A DNA stretch of 60,540 nucleotides from Bradyrhizobium sp. (GCF_004799445.1 NZ_SSNA01000098.1:1-60540); one strand, 5' to 3'; shown: positions 1 to 7,857, counted from the stretch's first letter. Program-made: numbers and translations. The notes: generated from the sequence alone by a model not told the origin.

Positions 1-385
1 CAGAGGGCGCAGGGAAAGCCGGGTGCCGATTGCACCCATGGGTCCCGTGCAAAAAAAGCACGGGGGTAGGACCACAGGTTCAACCGGAATCACTCCGGCT
101 TTCCCTGCGCGGTGGTTTACGGCTTACTTCGTGCTCTCCCCCGGCGATCGGGCTTTCTTGTCACCGTCACCCCCGAGAAGCTTGCCTCTCAAGAGCTTGA
201 TGCCAGCGTCGGGGCATCAGGACCACACGACTTCACCGTCCGCGAGGCCGCGCTCTCGTCAGGTGCGCCACCCGCGTCCATCGCATCCCGCGCTCTACGT
301 CCGTGACGATCGCGAAACGCCCCTATCGAGAAGGCGGGATGGCGGTGGTTGTAAAGATGATTTGGGTGGTGCGAGAACCGGAATA
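1..385. repeat. Structured intergenic repeat element, unknown function
   Basis: No credible protein is encoded here. GCGCAGGGAAAGCCGG (7-22) is an exact inverted repeat of 95-110, and a second stem pairs TGATGCC (198-204) with GGCATCA (213-219). From memory, very similar sequence (this stem, then a block reading GGTTTACGGCTTACTTCGTG, then AGGACCACACGACTTCACCG) recurs many times between genes in Bradyrhizobium; I could not verify that. The right end is estimated from where the resemblance fades, and the left end may lie outside the window. Confidence 0.5.
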
Positions 386-523
386 TTTTTGCAAACGGGA
401 CTGGACTGCTAGCATCAGCCTGATCCGGCTCGATAAATTAGCGTTTTGGCGCAAACCGCCGGCTCCGGCGATGGCGTAACAGGCCCGCGACCCCATCGAT
501 GCCTGTTTCTATCCGCTGGCAGC

Positions 524-553
524 TTGACACCGATGGCCCGCACTTCGTAAATC
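524..553 (+). promoter_or_regulatory. Sigma70-type promoter for tRNA-Val
   Basis: TTGACA at 524-529 matches the -35 consensus exactly. After an 18-bp spacer TAAATC at 548-553 serves as a -10. The mature tRNA starts about 65 bp downstream, which leaves room for a short 5' leader. Confidence 0.5.
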
Positions 554-623
554 GCGGGCTCTGGCACTGTCCATTGCCCGGTCCGACGCCGATTTCAAGG
601 CTTTGATCGGGCATCAAAATCCC

Positions 624-698
624 GGGCGCATAGCTCAGCGGGAGAGCGTTCCCTTCACACGGGAGAGGTCCAAGGTTCGATCCCTTGTGCGCCCACCA
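624..698 (+). tRNA. tRNA-Val (anticodon CAC)
   Basis: A complete cloverleaf can be folded: acceptor stem 624-630 with 688-694, D stem 633-636 with 644-647, anticodon stem 649-653 with 661-665, and T stem 671-675 with 683-687 closing the loop TTCGATC. The anticodon is CAC at 656-658, which reads the valine codon GTG. The discriminator A695 is followed by an encoded CCA (696-698). No integrase or duplicated 3' end is seen, so there is no sign that it serves as an attachment site here. Confidence 0.97.
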
Positions 699-806
699 TC
701 ACGCCTGACACCTGCCGTTCCGAAATTTAACGGCGTGTAGCGTTCAGCAACCGTCCTTCTCCGAGAGGCGGCAGATTCTCATTTTCCGCATTTCGGCGGA
801 GGATAC

Positions 807-1070
807 CTAGCTCCCCGAAGGCCGCAGCGATGGCTCTATGCCGCCCACGCTCGATCGGTCCCTTCCGACGCTCCAGCCGTAAAGCCGCCCTGGGCAGGGC
901 TGCCCAAATCCGGGGCCTTGAACGCAGTCGCGGTAGTGATGCGGCCACGGCTGCGGTTCCAGACCCCTTCGGCTTCCCGAACCGAATACGCCAACGTCCT
1001 GAGCGAACACTGGGCTGGCGATGGCAGCGGAAAGAACAACGACGGCGCTTAGCGCTTTCATTTTCGTCAT
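807..1070 (-). CDS. Small exported protein of unknown function
   Basis: An 87-residue protein. I start it at the ATG at 1070 because GAGG lies nine bases upstream; an in-frame ATG at 1085 would only add a few charged residues. The first 23 residues are a typical Sec signal peptide (basic start, hydrophobic AVVVLSAAIAS core, cleavage after PVFA). The mature part is rich in Gly, Pro and Arg and carries GLEPQPWPHHYRD. I do not recognise a domain, but the pattern resembles small periplasmic proteins of Bradyrhizobium. It stands alone, downstream of and convergent with tRNA-Val. Confidence 0.6.
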   Translation of the reverse strand: MTKMKALSAVVVLSAAIASPVFAQDVGVFGSGSRRGLEPQPWPHHYRDCVQGPGFGQPCPGRLYGWSVGRDRSSVGGIEPSLRPSGS

Positions 1071-1316
1071 GGGTTTTTTCCTCATTCCAATCGCGAGAAA
1101 ATCCCCGCTCGGGAAGGACGTTCCGCCACCTCAACCGAACGTGAAATCTGAATGACGTTGACAGTACACTCAACTGACCCCGGCTCGCCTTCGCGAGGCA
1201 TCGGACGGATCGGAAAGTCCGGCAACCCGACGCGATGAATCGTCACGCTCGTTGCCAGGCCGGACATCGCGGCCTGACTTCAAGACCGTTCACCGGGAAT
1301 ATATCGGGCGCGCCTT

Positions 1317-1490
1317 TTACTTGGTGGCCAGCCAGCGGTTCATCTCGGCGGCGATGCGCAAGCGCCCCGCTTCTCTGAGCGCGGCCCGTCGCTGTTCTCC
1401 CGGCGGCATCTTGCGCGCTTCGGCAATGACCTCCGTCGCCCGCTCGTCCCAAACCCGGCTATCAGGTGGATGTCGGGTTTCCTGTTCCAT
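1317..1490 (-). CDS. Small hypothetical protein, second gene of a two-gene unit
   Basis: A 57-residue protein starting with MEQETRH. The start ATG at 1490 has GGAG seven bases upstream, inside the end of the preceding zinc-ribbon gene, and the two genes are separated by only 2 bp, so they are probably co-translated. The core EARKMPPGEQRRAALREAG followed by LRIAAEMNRWL resembles small rhizobial proteins with a PPG-x-x-R-x-x-AL-x-x-AG helix-turn-helix-like hairpin, as I remember them. No function is known to me. It is soluble and highly charged, with no signal peptide or membrane segment. Confidence 0.6.
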   Translation of the reverse strand: MEQETRHPPDSRVWDERATEVIAEARKMPPGEQRRAALREAGRLRIAAEMNRWLATK

Positions 1491-1492
1491 GA

Positions 1493-1714
1493 TCAACTCC
1501 ACTTTTGCCGCGGCGTCGACGACATTCCGAAGGCATCGGTCTCGACCATCATTTCGTGAACGTGGTCGCACTTGGGACACTCAAAGGTGTGGAGCTCGAA
1601 ACCCATGCGGGCAGGCATGATGCGGGCGAGCATCATGTAAGCTTGGCATTCTGGGCACGCCGGCCGATGGATGTGAAGGTTGAGGTTGTCAGGCAACAAA
1701 CAGGATTTTTGCAT
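1493..1714 (-). CDS. Small zinc-ribbon protein A
   Basis: A 73-residue protein with two Cys knuckles, CPEC near residue 22 and CPKC near residue 46, spaced as in a small zinc ribbon; a metal-binding or nucleic-acid/protein contact role is inferred from this alone. It is paralogous to the gene at 2377-2601: both share the pattern RP-x-C-x-x-CQA-x-MML-x-R and then FECPKCDHV. The start at 1714 has GGGGAAG just upstream. The 5' leader contains a hairpin and a GGTGACCG box shared with the paralogue. The gene at 1317-1490 follows 2 bp downstream. Confidence 0.7.
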   Translation of the reverse strand: MQKSCLLPDNLNLHIHRPACPECQAYMMLARIMPARMGFELHTFECPKCDHVHEMMVETDAFGMSSTPRQKWS

Positions 1715-1761
1715 GGTGCTTCCCCTTTGCAAAAGGCGGGAGCGCAACACTCTCGGTCACC
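1715..1761 (-). promoter_or_regulatory. Leader hairpin and box shared with paralogue, copy A
   Basis: Read on the minus strand, the leader holds GGTGACCG (1761-1754), a hairpin at 1755-1737 (CGAGAGTG, loop TTG, CGCTCCCG, with one mismatch), and the ribosome binding region AAGGGGAAGCA. The same three parts in the same order precede the second zinc-ribbon gene. The intervening stem bases differ between the copies yet still pair. This suggests a transcribed regulatory structure; what it senses is unknown. Confidence 0.45.
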
Positions 1762-1988
1762 GATGAAATGCCTGTTGGGTAGCGCGGTGATAAAGCACAG
1801 CTTTGGGTTTTGCCGTTCGATTGGCTGTTCCTTTTTGATCAGTTTGCGAAGCGTAATGCGGCTTTGCTTAAGCCTGACCTTTCAGCGCGCGGCAGATTTT
1901 CGGCAAATTGTCGACGAAGGTCACGAGTTTCATCGCGACGGCAAGCGAGCGGGCGGCAGTCTTGGCGTCAGGAAATTGACGAGGTGAT

Positions 1989-2189
1989 TTACTCGAATTC
2001 GTCCTGCGCCAGCTGACCCGCCATTTTTTCGGCCCCATTTGCCATCGCATGCCATTGCGTTGCGAGTTCATGCCATTGCTGTTCGGTGACGAGGTCGGTC
2101 GCCTGTTCGGCGGATTGCTCGCAGCCGACCGCTTTCAGATGATATCTTCGCGATAAACCATGATCCGGAAAGCTTTGAAATACGGGCAT
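1989..2189 (-). CDS. Small hypothetical protein with conserved QWHxLAxxWHxMA motif
   Basis: A 66-residue protein. The ATG at 2189 has GGGGAG eight bases upstream. The central region YHLKAVGCEQSAEQATD followed by QQWHELATQWHAMAN resembles a family of very small rhizobial proteins (pattern YRLKAAECxxRAxxATDPExxxxWxxLAxxW, from memory). These are predicted to form two amphipathic helices. No function is known to me. It lies between two zinc-ribbon paralogues on the same strand, downstream of the second one by 187 bp. Confidence 0.55.
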   Translation of the reverse strand: MPVFQSFPDHGLSRRYHLKAVGCEQSAEQATDLVTEQQWHELATQWHAMANGAEKMAGQLAQDEFE

Positions 2190-2376
2190 TCTGCCGCTCC
2201 CCGAGAAGGCGGCGCACACCACTCTCCGTAAATCGGTAAGGTACGCCGCGATGATGCGTCAGTTGACAACTTTGCAGCGTGCGGCGCTGCCCAGTTCTGC
2301 TCACACCCGGAGGATTTGACGGTGCGGCAAACAGGTCTCGGACGGAGCCCCGGTTCCGTGTGTCGAGCGTCAGCCT

Positions 2377-2601
2377 TCAGGTCGGCGCCGTGAGTTCCCC
2401 GGCAAGCCAGCCGGCCGCCCCCGATTTCAACGGGTCCGTTGCAATGACGCTGATCTCGACGTGGTCGCATTTCGGGCATTCGAACAGCCGTTGTTCGAAA
2501 CCGGCTGGTCCCGGCGAAACGCGCTCCAGCATCATCCGCGCCTGGCAGCGGAAACAGCAAGGGCGCTCAATTACCGTCAGGAAGGGTTGGGGTGAGTGCA
2601 T
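2377..2601 (-). CDS. Small zinc-ribbon protein B
   Basis: A 74-residue paralogue of the protein at 1493-1714. The knuckles are CFRC and CPKC, with the shared segments CQARMMLERV and FECPKCDHVE. The C-terminal tail (GAAGWLAGEL) is specific to this copy. The start at 2601 is preceded by GGGGAAG and by the hairpin leader described separately. The fold prediction (zinc ribbon) rests on Cys spacing only; no partner or pathway can be read from the sequence. Confidence 0.7.
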   Translation of the reverse strand: MHSPQPFLTVIERPCCFRCQARMMLERVSPGPAGFEQRLFECPKCDHVEISVIATDPLKSGAAGWLAGELTAPT

Positions 2602-2646
2602 GATGCTTCCCCTTCGTCCGGCGAGAGTACGAAACTCCCGGTCACC
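2602..2646 (-). promoter_or_regulatory. Leader hairpin and box shared with paralogue, copy B
   Basis: On the minus strand: GGTGACCG (2646-2639), a hairpin at 2640-2622 with a 7-bp stem CGGGAGT/ACTCTCG around loop TTCGT (one G-T pair), then GAAGGGGAAGCA before the ATG. The box, hairpin position and ribosome binding region match copy A at 1715-1761, while the loop and several stem bases differ. Confidence 0.45.
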
Positions 2647-2917
2647 GTTGGTTGCCGAAGCGGGGCGGCGACGGAACCAGCATGCTCTTCCAGGTTCCAG
2701 AGCCTGTGGTCAATATTGCTCACTCACAGAAAGTTTTGAGGACGGCGGCGAGGGGTAGCCGGGTAGCTTGCTCGGGACGGTATGCCCAGTACAGGTCACA
2801 AGCTGTGGAAAACATCGGCCGGTGTTCAATACAGACCACCATGACGGAAGCGGCGCATGCTGGCCTTGTCGGGCTGTGTTCGCGCCTCCCCAAGTTGCCG
2901 GGCGCAGTAAACACGAA

Positions 2918-2952
2918 GGCCCCAGCGCACCGCCGTCCGCTGGGGCCGTTTT
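2918..2952 (+). terminator. Intrinsic terminator, plus strand
   Basis: Perfect 10-bp stem GGCCCCAGCG (2918-2927) with CGCTGGGGCC (2938-2947), a 10-nt loop, then GTTTT. No gene precedes it on the plus strand, so it may end a small RNA that begins somewhere after 2602. Confidence 0.6.
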
Positions 2953-2980
2953 AGTGGCGCGGGTCTTCGACACGGATTCA

Positions 2981-3024
2981 AAAAAATCTCTGCATGGAAC
3001 GGGCTGGAGTTTCCCATGCAGAGA
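2981..3024 (-). terminator. Intrinsic terminator, minus strand
   Basis: Perfect 11-bp stem TCTCTGCATGG (2987-2997) with CCATGCAGAGA (3014-3024). On the minus strand the stem is followed by six T (2986-2981). It has the strength expected of a small-RNA terminator. Confidence 0.65.
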
Positions 3025-3090
3025 GAGTCAGGAGGCTGGTCTCGGCCCCCCATGGGGACACCGATACAATCTAGCGATGTAGTGGCGCGC
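2981..3090 (-). ncRNA. Candidate small RNA ending at a strong terminator
   Basis: On the minus strand, upstream of the terminator there is a G/C-rich hairpin-forming segment (CCCCATGGGG at about 3057-3048). Between the two hairpins lies an unpaired CAGCCTCCTGACTC. An exposed CCUCC sequence is typical of alphaproteobacterial trans-acting sRNAs that block ribosome binding sites. No coding frame fits. The 5' end is a guess; TAGATT near 3076-3071 could be a -10, without a convincing -35. Confidence 0.35.
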
Positions 3091-3498
3091 TGTCTGATCA
3101 ATAAGGGACAGTTCCACCAAGGTTCATGAACCGCCGGCGGGACGCGGTCACAGCTTCCGGCACTGCACTTCGAATCGAACAACGCATCGTTCGACGTGTC
3201 GCCCCTGGTCAACCTTCGCCGATCATGCCGCGCTCCGGACACGGCCGAGGAACGAACCAGTGTGTGAAGCGCGTCATGTCCAACGATCCGCCCACGCCGC
3301 GTAAGGCCGCGGGTCTGAAATCCGCGTGACTTGCCGGGTGATGCTGGCGCGCGGTGACCGGCCGTTCCGTAGTTCTACGGGACGAAACCAGGCGCGCGCC
3401 GCGCGACGCAGGTAATCCCCCGTCACTTCATTAACTCTTGAAACCTAATTTCGGAGAGCGAGAGCGAAGGTCAGTTCCAGCGCAAGGTCGCCGCTATC

Positions 3499-4101
3499 AT
3501 GTTTGGGTCGAACAAGTCGGTGAAAAGCGAAAGCGTTGGCAAAGGCTCAAGCCACATTCTCGCGACATGGGGAATCGTAGGGTTCATCGCCGCCGCCTGC
3601 ACCGTGCTGATCGGCCTGGAAACCTCCCGCATCCTCACTCAGCGTTCGGACGTATTGGCCGACAGCCAAAAGGATACGGCCAATCTTACCGCCTCGCTGA
3701 TCCAGCATGCCGAGCTGACCTTCGGCACCGCGGACGCCATCTTGATCGGAGTCGTCGACAGGCTTGAGCAGGAATCGCTCGGTCCCGAGACCCGCCAGCG
3801 GCTAAGGGCCTGGTTCATTCAGGAAGTCCGTCATTCATCCCAATTCCTCAGTTTTGCCGTTATCGACAGCGACGGCGCGATGATCGTCGGCTCGGCCGTC
3901 GAGAAAGAGCAGGGTAACTTCTCCGACCGCGAACACTTCATCTACCATCGCACCCATGACGACGCTGGTCTTCACATCGGCGTTCCGATCTGTGAACGCC
4001 TGGATCATTCCGGTGACGCGCCGGTTCAATCGCGCCGACGGCACGTTTGGCGGCGTAGCGGTTGCCGCCATCAATCCGAAGTATTTTCAGGATATCTATG
4101 A
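3499..4101 (+). pseudogene. N-terminal sensor fragment of GGDEF/EAL protein, cut by frameshift
   Basis: This frame encodes the start of the protein continued at 3956-6568: a cytoplasmic lead, a membrane segment at about residues 22-44, and the first two thirds of a periplasmic Cache-like sensor ending in HRTHDDAGLHIGVPI. After about position 3990 the reading makes no sense for the family (ICERLDHSG and an Arg-rich tail). The other frame supplies the expected continuation NAWIIPVTRRFN. One extra base, or two missing bases, at about 3985-3998 would explain it. Restoring the frame would give a protein of about 1,020 residues. It may be a true pseudogene, a reversible frameshift or a sequencing error. 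Confidence 0.7.
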
Positions 4102-6568
4102 CCGGCTCGAACTCGGACACAACAGCGCGGTTCTGCTCGTAGCACAGGATGGCACGCTTCTGGTACGACGGCCGTTTGTCGAAGGCAATGTCGGACGGGA
4201 CCTGGCGCATGGCAATATATTTACGCATTTGAAGCAAGCGCCAGCGGGAAGCTTTGAAGCGGCTTCATCAACCGATGGCGTGTGGCGCCTCACCAGTTAC
4301 GAACAGGGGCATATCTATCCTCTGGTCGTTTCCGTCGCTCAGGATATTACCGAGATGCTGGCGCCCTGGAAACAACGCGCCATGATTCGGCTGGCAGAAA
4401 TGGTCGCGATAACCGCGTTTATCATGCTGATGGGCGCGTTTGTCTGGCGTGCAACGCGAACGCTGGCCACCAGTTCCATCAAATTGCGCGAGACCAATGA
4501 CCGCTTCGACGCCGCCCTGGCCAATATGTCGAACGGTCTTTCCATGTTCGACGCCGACGGCAGGCTGATGGTCTGGAATGACCGCTACATCGAGCTACAC
4601 GGAATGTCCGCCGAAGTTGTCAAGGCGGGCACCAGCATCAACTCGATCGTCGAGCATGGCAAGCAGACCGGAAATCCGGACCTCGACGTCGGCGCCTATC
4701 TCGGCGAATTCCGGCAGCTGCTAGCGGACAACGGCCGAAGTCAATCGACCTTCCGGCTCAAGGACGGGCGATCGGTTTCCGTCGTCAACACCGCGATTAC
4801 GGGCGGGGGCTGGGTGGCGATTCACGATGACATCACCGAAAGGATCCGCCGTGAGGAATCGATGTTGCAGCAGGCGAGCGAACTGGCGCGCACCAACATG
4901 CGGTTCGACGCGGCCTTGAGCACCATGACGCAAGGGCTGTGCATGTTCGACGATCAGAAGCGACTTGTCGTCTGGAATGATCGTTACGCGGAATTCTACC
5001 AGGTGCCGCCCGACCTGCTGAAAGTCGGAACATCCTATGAAGCGATCGTCACCAATCTTGTCTCTCGCGGTGTGCTGAAGGGAGAAACCAACGCGCTTGC
5101 GGTCAAGACCAAAGTCGCCGAACTGGCCGGGCTGCCAGCCGATTCCGCCAGGATCGATGAACTGGCGGACGGGCGGTTCGTGCTGCTTACCCGGCAGCCG
5201 ATGGAAGGCGGCGGCTGGCTCTCCATCATCGAGGACATCACCGAGCGCCGGCGCGCGGAGGCCGAGATCATTCACCTGGCGCGGCATGACGTTTTGACCG
5301 GACTTGCCAACCGCGCGGAGTTCAATGCGAATCTCGATGAAGCGAGCAAGCGCCTGAAGCGGAGCGGTGGCTCCTTCACCGTCATGATGCTCGATCTCGA
5401 TAAATTCAAGGCCGTCAACGACACGCTCGGGCATCCCGCCGGCGATCAATTGCTGGTCGAGGTCGGAAAGCGCCTGCAATCCACACTTCGTGAAACCGAC
5501 GTGCTGGCGCGCCTCGGCGGCGACGAGTTCGCGATCCTGAAGGACGGCGGCCCCAATCAGCACGAAGGCGCGATCGCGCTCGCGCTTCGGATCATCAGCG
5601 TCATCTCCCAGCCGTTCGATCTTAACGGCGATGAGGCCAGCATCAGCACCAGCATCGGGATCGCCATGGCCCCGGAAAACGGCGTTGAACCCGAGGCACT
5701 GCTGAAGCGGGCCGACCTCGCGCTTTACGATGCCAAGGCCAATGGCAAAAATAATTTCCGCATCTATCAAGCGGCAATGCTGGAAATAGCGCATATCCAG
5801 CAATCGGCCGAGAGTGAACTGCGGAACGCCATCGCGCGTGACGAATTTGTGCTGCATTACCAGCCGGTGGTGGATGTCAAGACGCGACGGCTTTGCGGCG
5901 CCGAGGCCCTGGTCCGCTGGCGGCATCCGACGAAAGGGCTGATCGCGCCGGGCCAGTTCATTCCGCTGGCCGAAGCAACCGGCCTGATCGTGCCTCTCGG
6001 CGAATGGATACTGCAGCGGGCCTGCGCGGATGCCGCTTCGTGGCCTGCGCAGGTCAAGATTGCAGTCAATATCTCGGCGGTTCAATTCAACAGGGGAAAC
6101 CTGTTTGACGTCATCCTGTGCACGCTGGTGGAGACCGGTCTTGCGCCGGAACGGCTGGAACTGGAGATAACCGAGACTTCGCTGCTGGAGAATCAGGAAG
6201 CGCATCTGACGACGATACGCCAGCTGAAGAATCTCGGGATATCCCTGGCGCTCGATGATTTCGGCACGGGATATTCCTCCATGACCTATCTCACAAACTT
6301 TCCGTTCGACAAGATCAAGATCGACAGGTCCTTCGCTCGTGACGTTCTCAATCGCCGCGATTGCGCGGCGGTGGTGTCCTCGGTGCTTGCCCTGGCCCAC
6401 GGCCTCGGCACGATAACGACCGTCGAGGGCATCGAGACCGAAGAACAATTCGAATACATGCGCCGTGCGGGAGTAGACCTCGCGCAGGGCTATCTGTTTG
6501 GTAAACCCGTCCCGATCTCTCAACTCAACCTGAACGATGCAACCCTGCCCGACGAGTTGGTGGCATAA
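3956..6568 (+). CDS. Diguanylate cyclase/phosphodiesterase (PAS-PAS-GGDEF-EAL), frameshifted at N-terminus
   Basis: Membrane c-di-GMP enzyme. In this 870-residue frame: the end of a periplasmic Cache-like sensor (residues 1-130), a membrane segment (about 142-164), two tandem PAS domains (about 183-295 and 315-425, both with CMFD/SMFD and VVWNDRY-type motifs), GGDEF (about 443-600) and EAL (about 625-865). The catalytic GGDEF is intact at about residue 521, with an I-site RETD five residues before it, so product inhibition of the cyclase is likely. The phosphodiesterase residues EAL (650-652), DDFGTGYS (767 on) and EGIE are present. Both activities may therefore be retained. The true N-terminus lies in another frame at 3499-4101; translation from the ATG at 3956 would lack the first membrane segment. 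Confidence 0.85.
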   Translation: MTTLVFTSAFRSVNAWIIPVTRRFNRADGTFGGVAVAAINPKYFQDIYDRLELGHNSAVLLVAQDGTLLVRRPFVEGNVGRDLAHGNIFTHLKQAPAGSFEAASSTDGVWRLTSYEQGHIYPLVVSVAQDITEMLAPWKQRAMIRLAEMVAITAFIMLMGAFVWRATRTLATSSIKLRETNDRFDAALANMSNGLSMFDADGRLMVWNDRYIELHGMSAEVVKAGTSINSIVEHGKQTGNPDLDVGAYLGEFRQLLADNGRSQSTFRLKDGRSVSVVNTAITGGGWVAIHDDITERIRREESMLQQASELARTNMRFDAALSTMTQGLCMFDDQKRLVVWNDRYAEFYQVPPDLLKVGTSYEAIVTNLVSRGVLKGETNALAVKTKVAELAGLPADSARIDELADGRFVLLTRQPMEGGGWLSIIEDITERRRAEAEIIHLARHDVLTGLANRAEFNANLDEASKRLKRSGGSFTVMMLDLDKFKAVNDTLGHPAGDQLLVEVGKRLQSTLRETDVLARLGGDEFAILKDGGPNQHEGAIALALRIISVISQPFDLNGDEASISTSIGIAMAPENGVEPEALLKRADLALYDAKANGKNNFRIYQAAMLEIAHIQQSAESELRNAIARDEFVLHYQPVVDVKTRRLCGAEALVRWRHPTKGLIAPGQFIPLAEATGLIVPLGEWILQRACADAASWPAQVKIAVNISAVQFNRGNLFDVILCTLVETGLAPERLELEITETSLLENQEAHLTTIRQLKNLGISLALDDFGTGYSSMTYLTNFPFDKIKIDRSFARDVLNRRDCAAVVSSVLALAHGLGTITTVEGIETEEQFEYMRRAGVDLAQGYLFGKPVPISQLNLNDATLPDELVA

Positions 6569-6609
6569 CTGCAAGGCGGCACTTCAAGCAATCTCTGTCG
6601 CGGTGTTGG

Positions 6610-7737
6610 ATGATGAACATGAACTCGCACGAAAATATAATCGACCAGCTCGAGAGTATATTGGCCAGCAGGGATATCTCGCGGCGCGCCGGGATTCTGC
6701 GAAAGGTCACCGATCTCTTTGTCCTCGGATCGGGCAAGCTGTCCGAGGATCAGATTGAACTGTTCGACAACGTCATGGCCAGGCTGCTCGAAAATATCGA
6801 GCAGGCCGCCCGCGCGCAGTTCGGAAGCCGCCTTGCCGGACTTCCCGACGCGCCGCCCTACGTCATTCGCATCCTCGCATCGGATGCCGCGATAGCGGTG
6901 GCCGGACCCGTTCTCCGGCACTGCGAACGACTTGACCAGGATGCCCTGGTCGAGAATGCCAGAACCCAGAGCCAGGATCATTTGCTGGCGATCTCCGGCC
7001 GCAGGGTCCTGGTCGAGGCGGTGACCGACGTCCTGGTGGAACGGGGAAATCAGGCCGTCATTTCCTCTACCGCGAGAAACGGCGGCGCGCAGTTCTCGAA
7101 CTTCGGCATTTGCACGCTGGTCGAGAAGGCGCGTGACGACGGAGATCTCGCGATGTGCGTCTGGTCGCGCCCCGACATCCCCCGTCAAAACCTCGTCAAG
7201 CTGTTCGTGGACGCATCGGAGACCGTCAAGAACCAGCTTATCGAAGCGCACCCTCGAAGGGCCGAGTTGATCAAGTCCATCGTCGCCAGGGCAGCGGATG
7301 CGATACAAACCAAGGCGCGCGCGGGCTCCAGCGATTTCGCGCAGGCATTGTCGCATGTCAGCGCACTTCACGCCGCAGGCAGGCTCGACGAAGCGGAATT
7401 GGTGACCTTCTGCAGGGAAGGCAGCTTCGACAAGGTGGTCGCGGCGCTGTCGCTGATGTGCGATCTTCCGGTCGGGTTGGTGGAACGGGCGTTCGTCCAG
7501 AATCAGACCGAACAGATTCTCGTGCTGGCAAGAGCCATCAATCTGCCTTGGGAAACAACCACAACTCTCTTGACGCTGCACGCCGGCGTCAACGGCAGTT
7601 CCCGACAACAGCTCGACCAGTGTCTGATCGGCTTCTCCCGACTGCAACCGAAGACCGCCCAAACCGCGCTGCAGTTCTATCGAATGAGGGAGAAGGCAAG
7701 CCAGCCGGGCGACCCGTTGCCGCTACCGAATAAATGA
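6610..7737 (+). CDS. DUF2336 domain protein
   Basis: A 375-residue soluble protein, mostly helical, matching the alphaproteobacterial DUF2336 family as I know it (helical repeats with ILASDAAIAVAGPVLRHC, then DQDALVENARTQSQDHLLAI and GRRVLVEAVTDVLVERG). The molecular role of the family is unknown; members often sit near signalling genes. It starts 41 bp after the GGDEF/EAL gene on the same strand, so the two may be one transcript ending at the terminator at 7757-7804. An alternative start two codons on (6616) cannot be excluded. There is no signal peptide or membrane segment. Confidence 0.8.
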   Translation: MMNMNSHENIIDQLESILASRDISRRAGILRKVTDLFVLGSGKLSEDQIELFDNVMARLLENIEQAARAQFGSRLAGLPDAPPYVIRILASDAAIAVAGPVLRHCERLDQDALVENARTQSQDHLLAISGRRVLVEAVTDVLVERGNQAVISSTARNGGAQFSNFGICTLVEKARDDGDLAMCVWSRPDIPRQNLVKLFVDASETVKNQLIEAHPRRAELIKSIVARAADAIQTKARAGSSDFAQALSHVSALHAAGRLDEAELVTFCREGSFDKVVAALSLMCDLPVGLVERAFVQNQTEQILVLARAINLPWETTTTLLTLHAGVNGSSRQQLDQCLIGFSRLQPKTAQTALQFYRMREKASQPGDPLPLPNK

Positions 7738-7756
7738 AATCGCGCCGATGGCGCGC

Positions 7757-7804
7757 TAGAGCGAGATGACTTTTCGTTGAATCGTCATCTCGCTCTATTT
7801 TTTT
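7757..7804 (+). terminator. Intrinsic terminator after DUF2336 gene
   Basis: Perfect 14-bp stem, TAGAGCGAGATGAC (7757-7770) with 7784-7797, a 13-nt loop, then seven T. It ends the c-di-GMP/DUF2336 transcript. Confidence 0.85.
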
Positions 7805-7808
7805 GTTT

Positions 7809-7857
7809 GAGCATGATCTTTTCGGAAAACCGCTGCCCACTTTTCCGGATCATGCTC
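7809..7857. repeat. Palindromic element C, copy 1
   Basis: Outer stem GAGCATGATC (7809-7818) with GATCATGCTC (7848-7857); inner stem GGAAAA (7824-7829) with TTTTCC (7841-7846). A diverged copy lies at 43846-43894. Each copy ends in CTA, which read on the minus strand gives the TAG stop of the adjoining gene. I remember this as a common repeat in Bradyrhizobium and relatives. Confidence 0.75.

Larger units (their letters stand above)
2647..3498. other. Gene-free stretch of about 850 bp with two terminators
   Basis: No open frame here has the codon pattern, start signal or motifs of a real gene. The stretch holds an intrinsic terminator for each strand (2918-2952 and 2981-3024) facing each other, which implies that something is transcribed into it from both sides. 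From about 3090 to the start of the next gene I see nothing recognisable. Confidence 0.5.

Noticed and set aside
624..698. tRNA-Val as an integration site for a mobile island
   Set aside because: No integrase follows and no duplicated tRNA 3' end was found in the window.
4721..6574. 617-codon minus-strand frame opposite the GGDEF/EAL gene
   Set aside because: It is antisense to clear GGDEF and EAL motifs; its product is Arg/His-rich with no family features, a normal shadow in GC-rich DNA.
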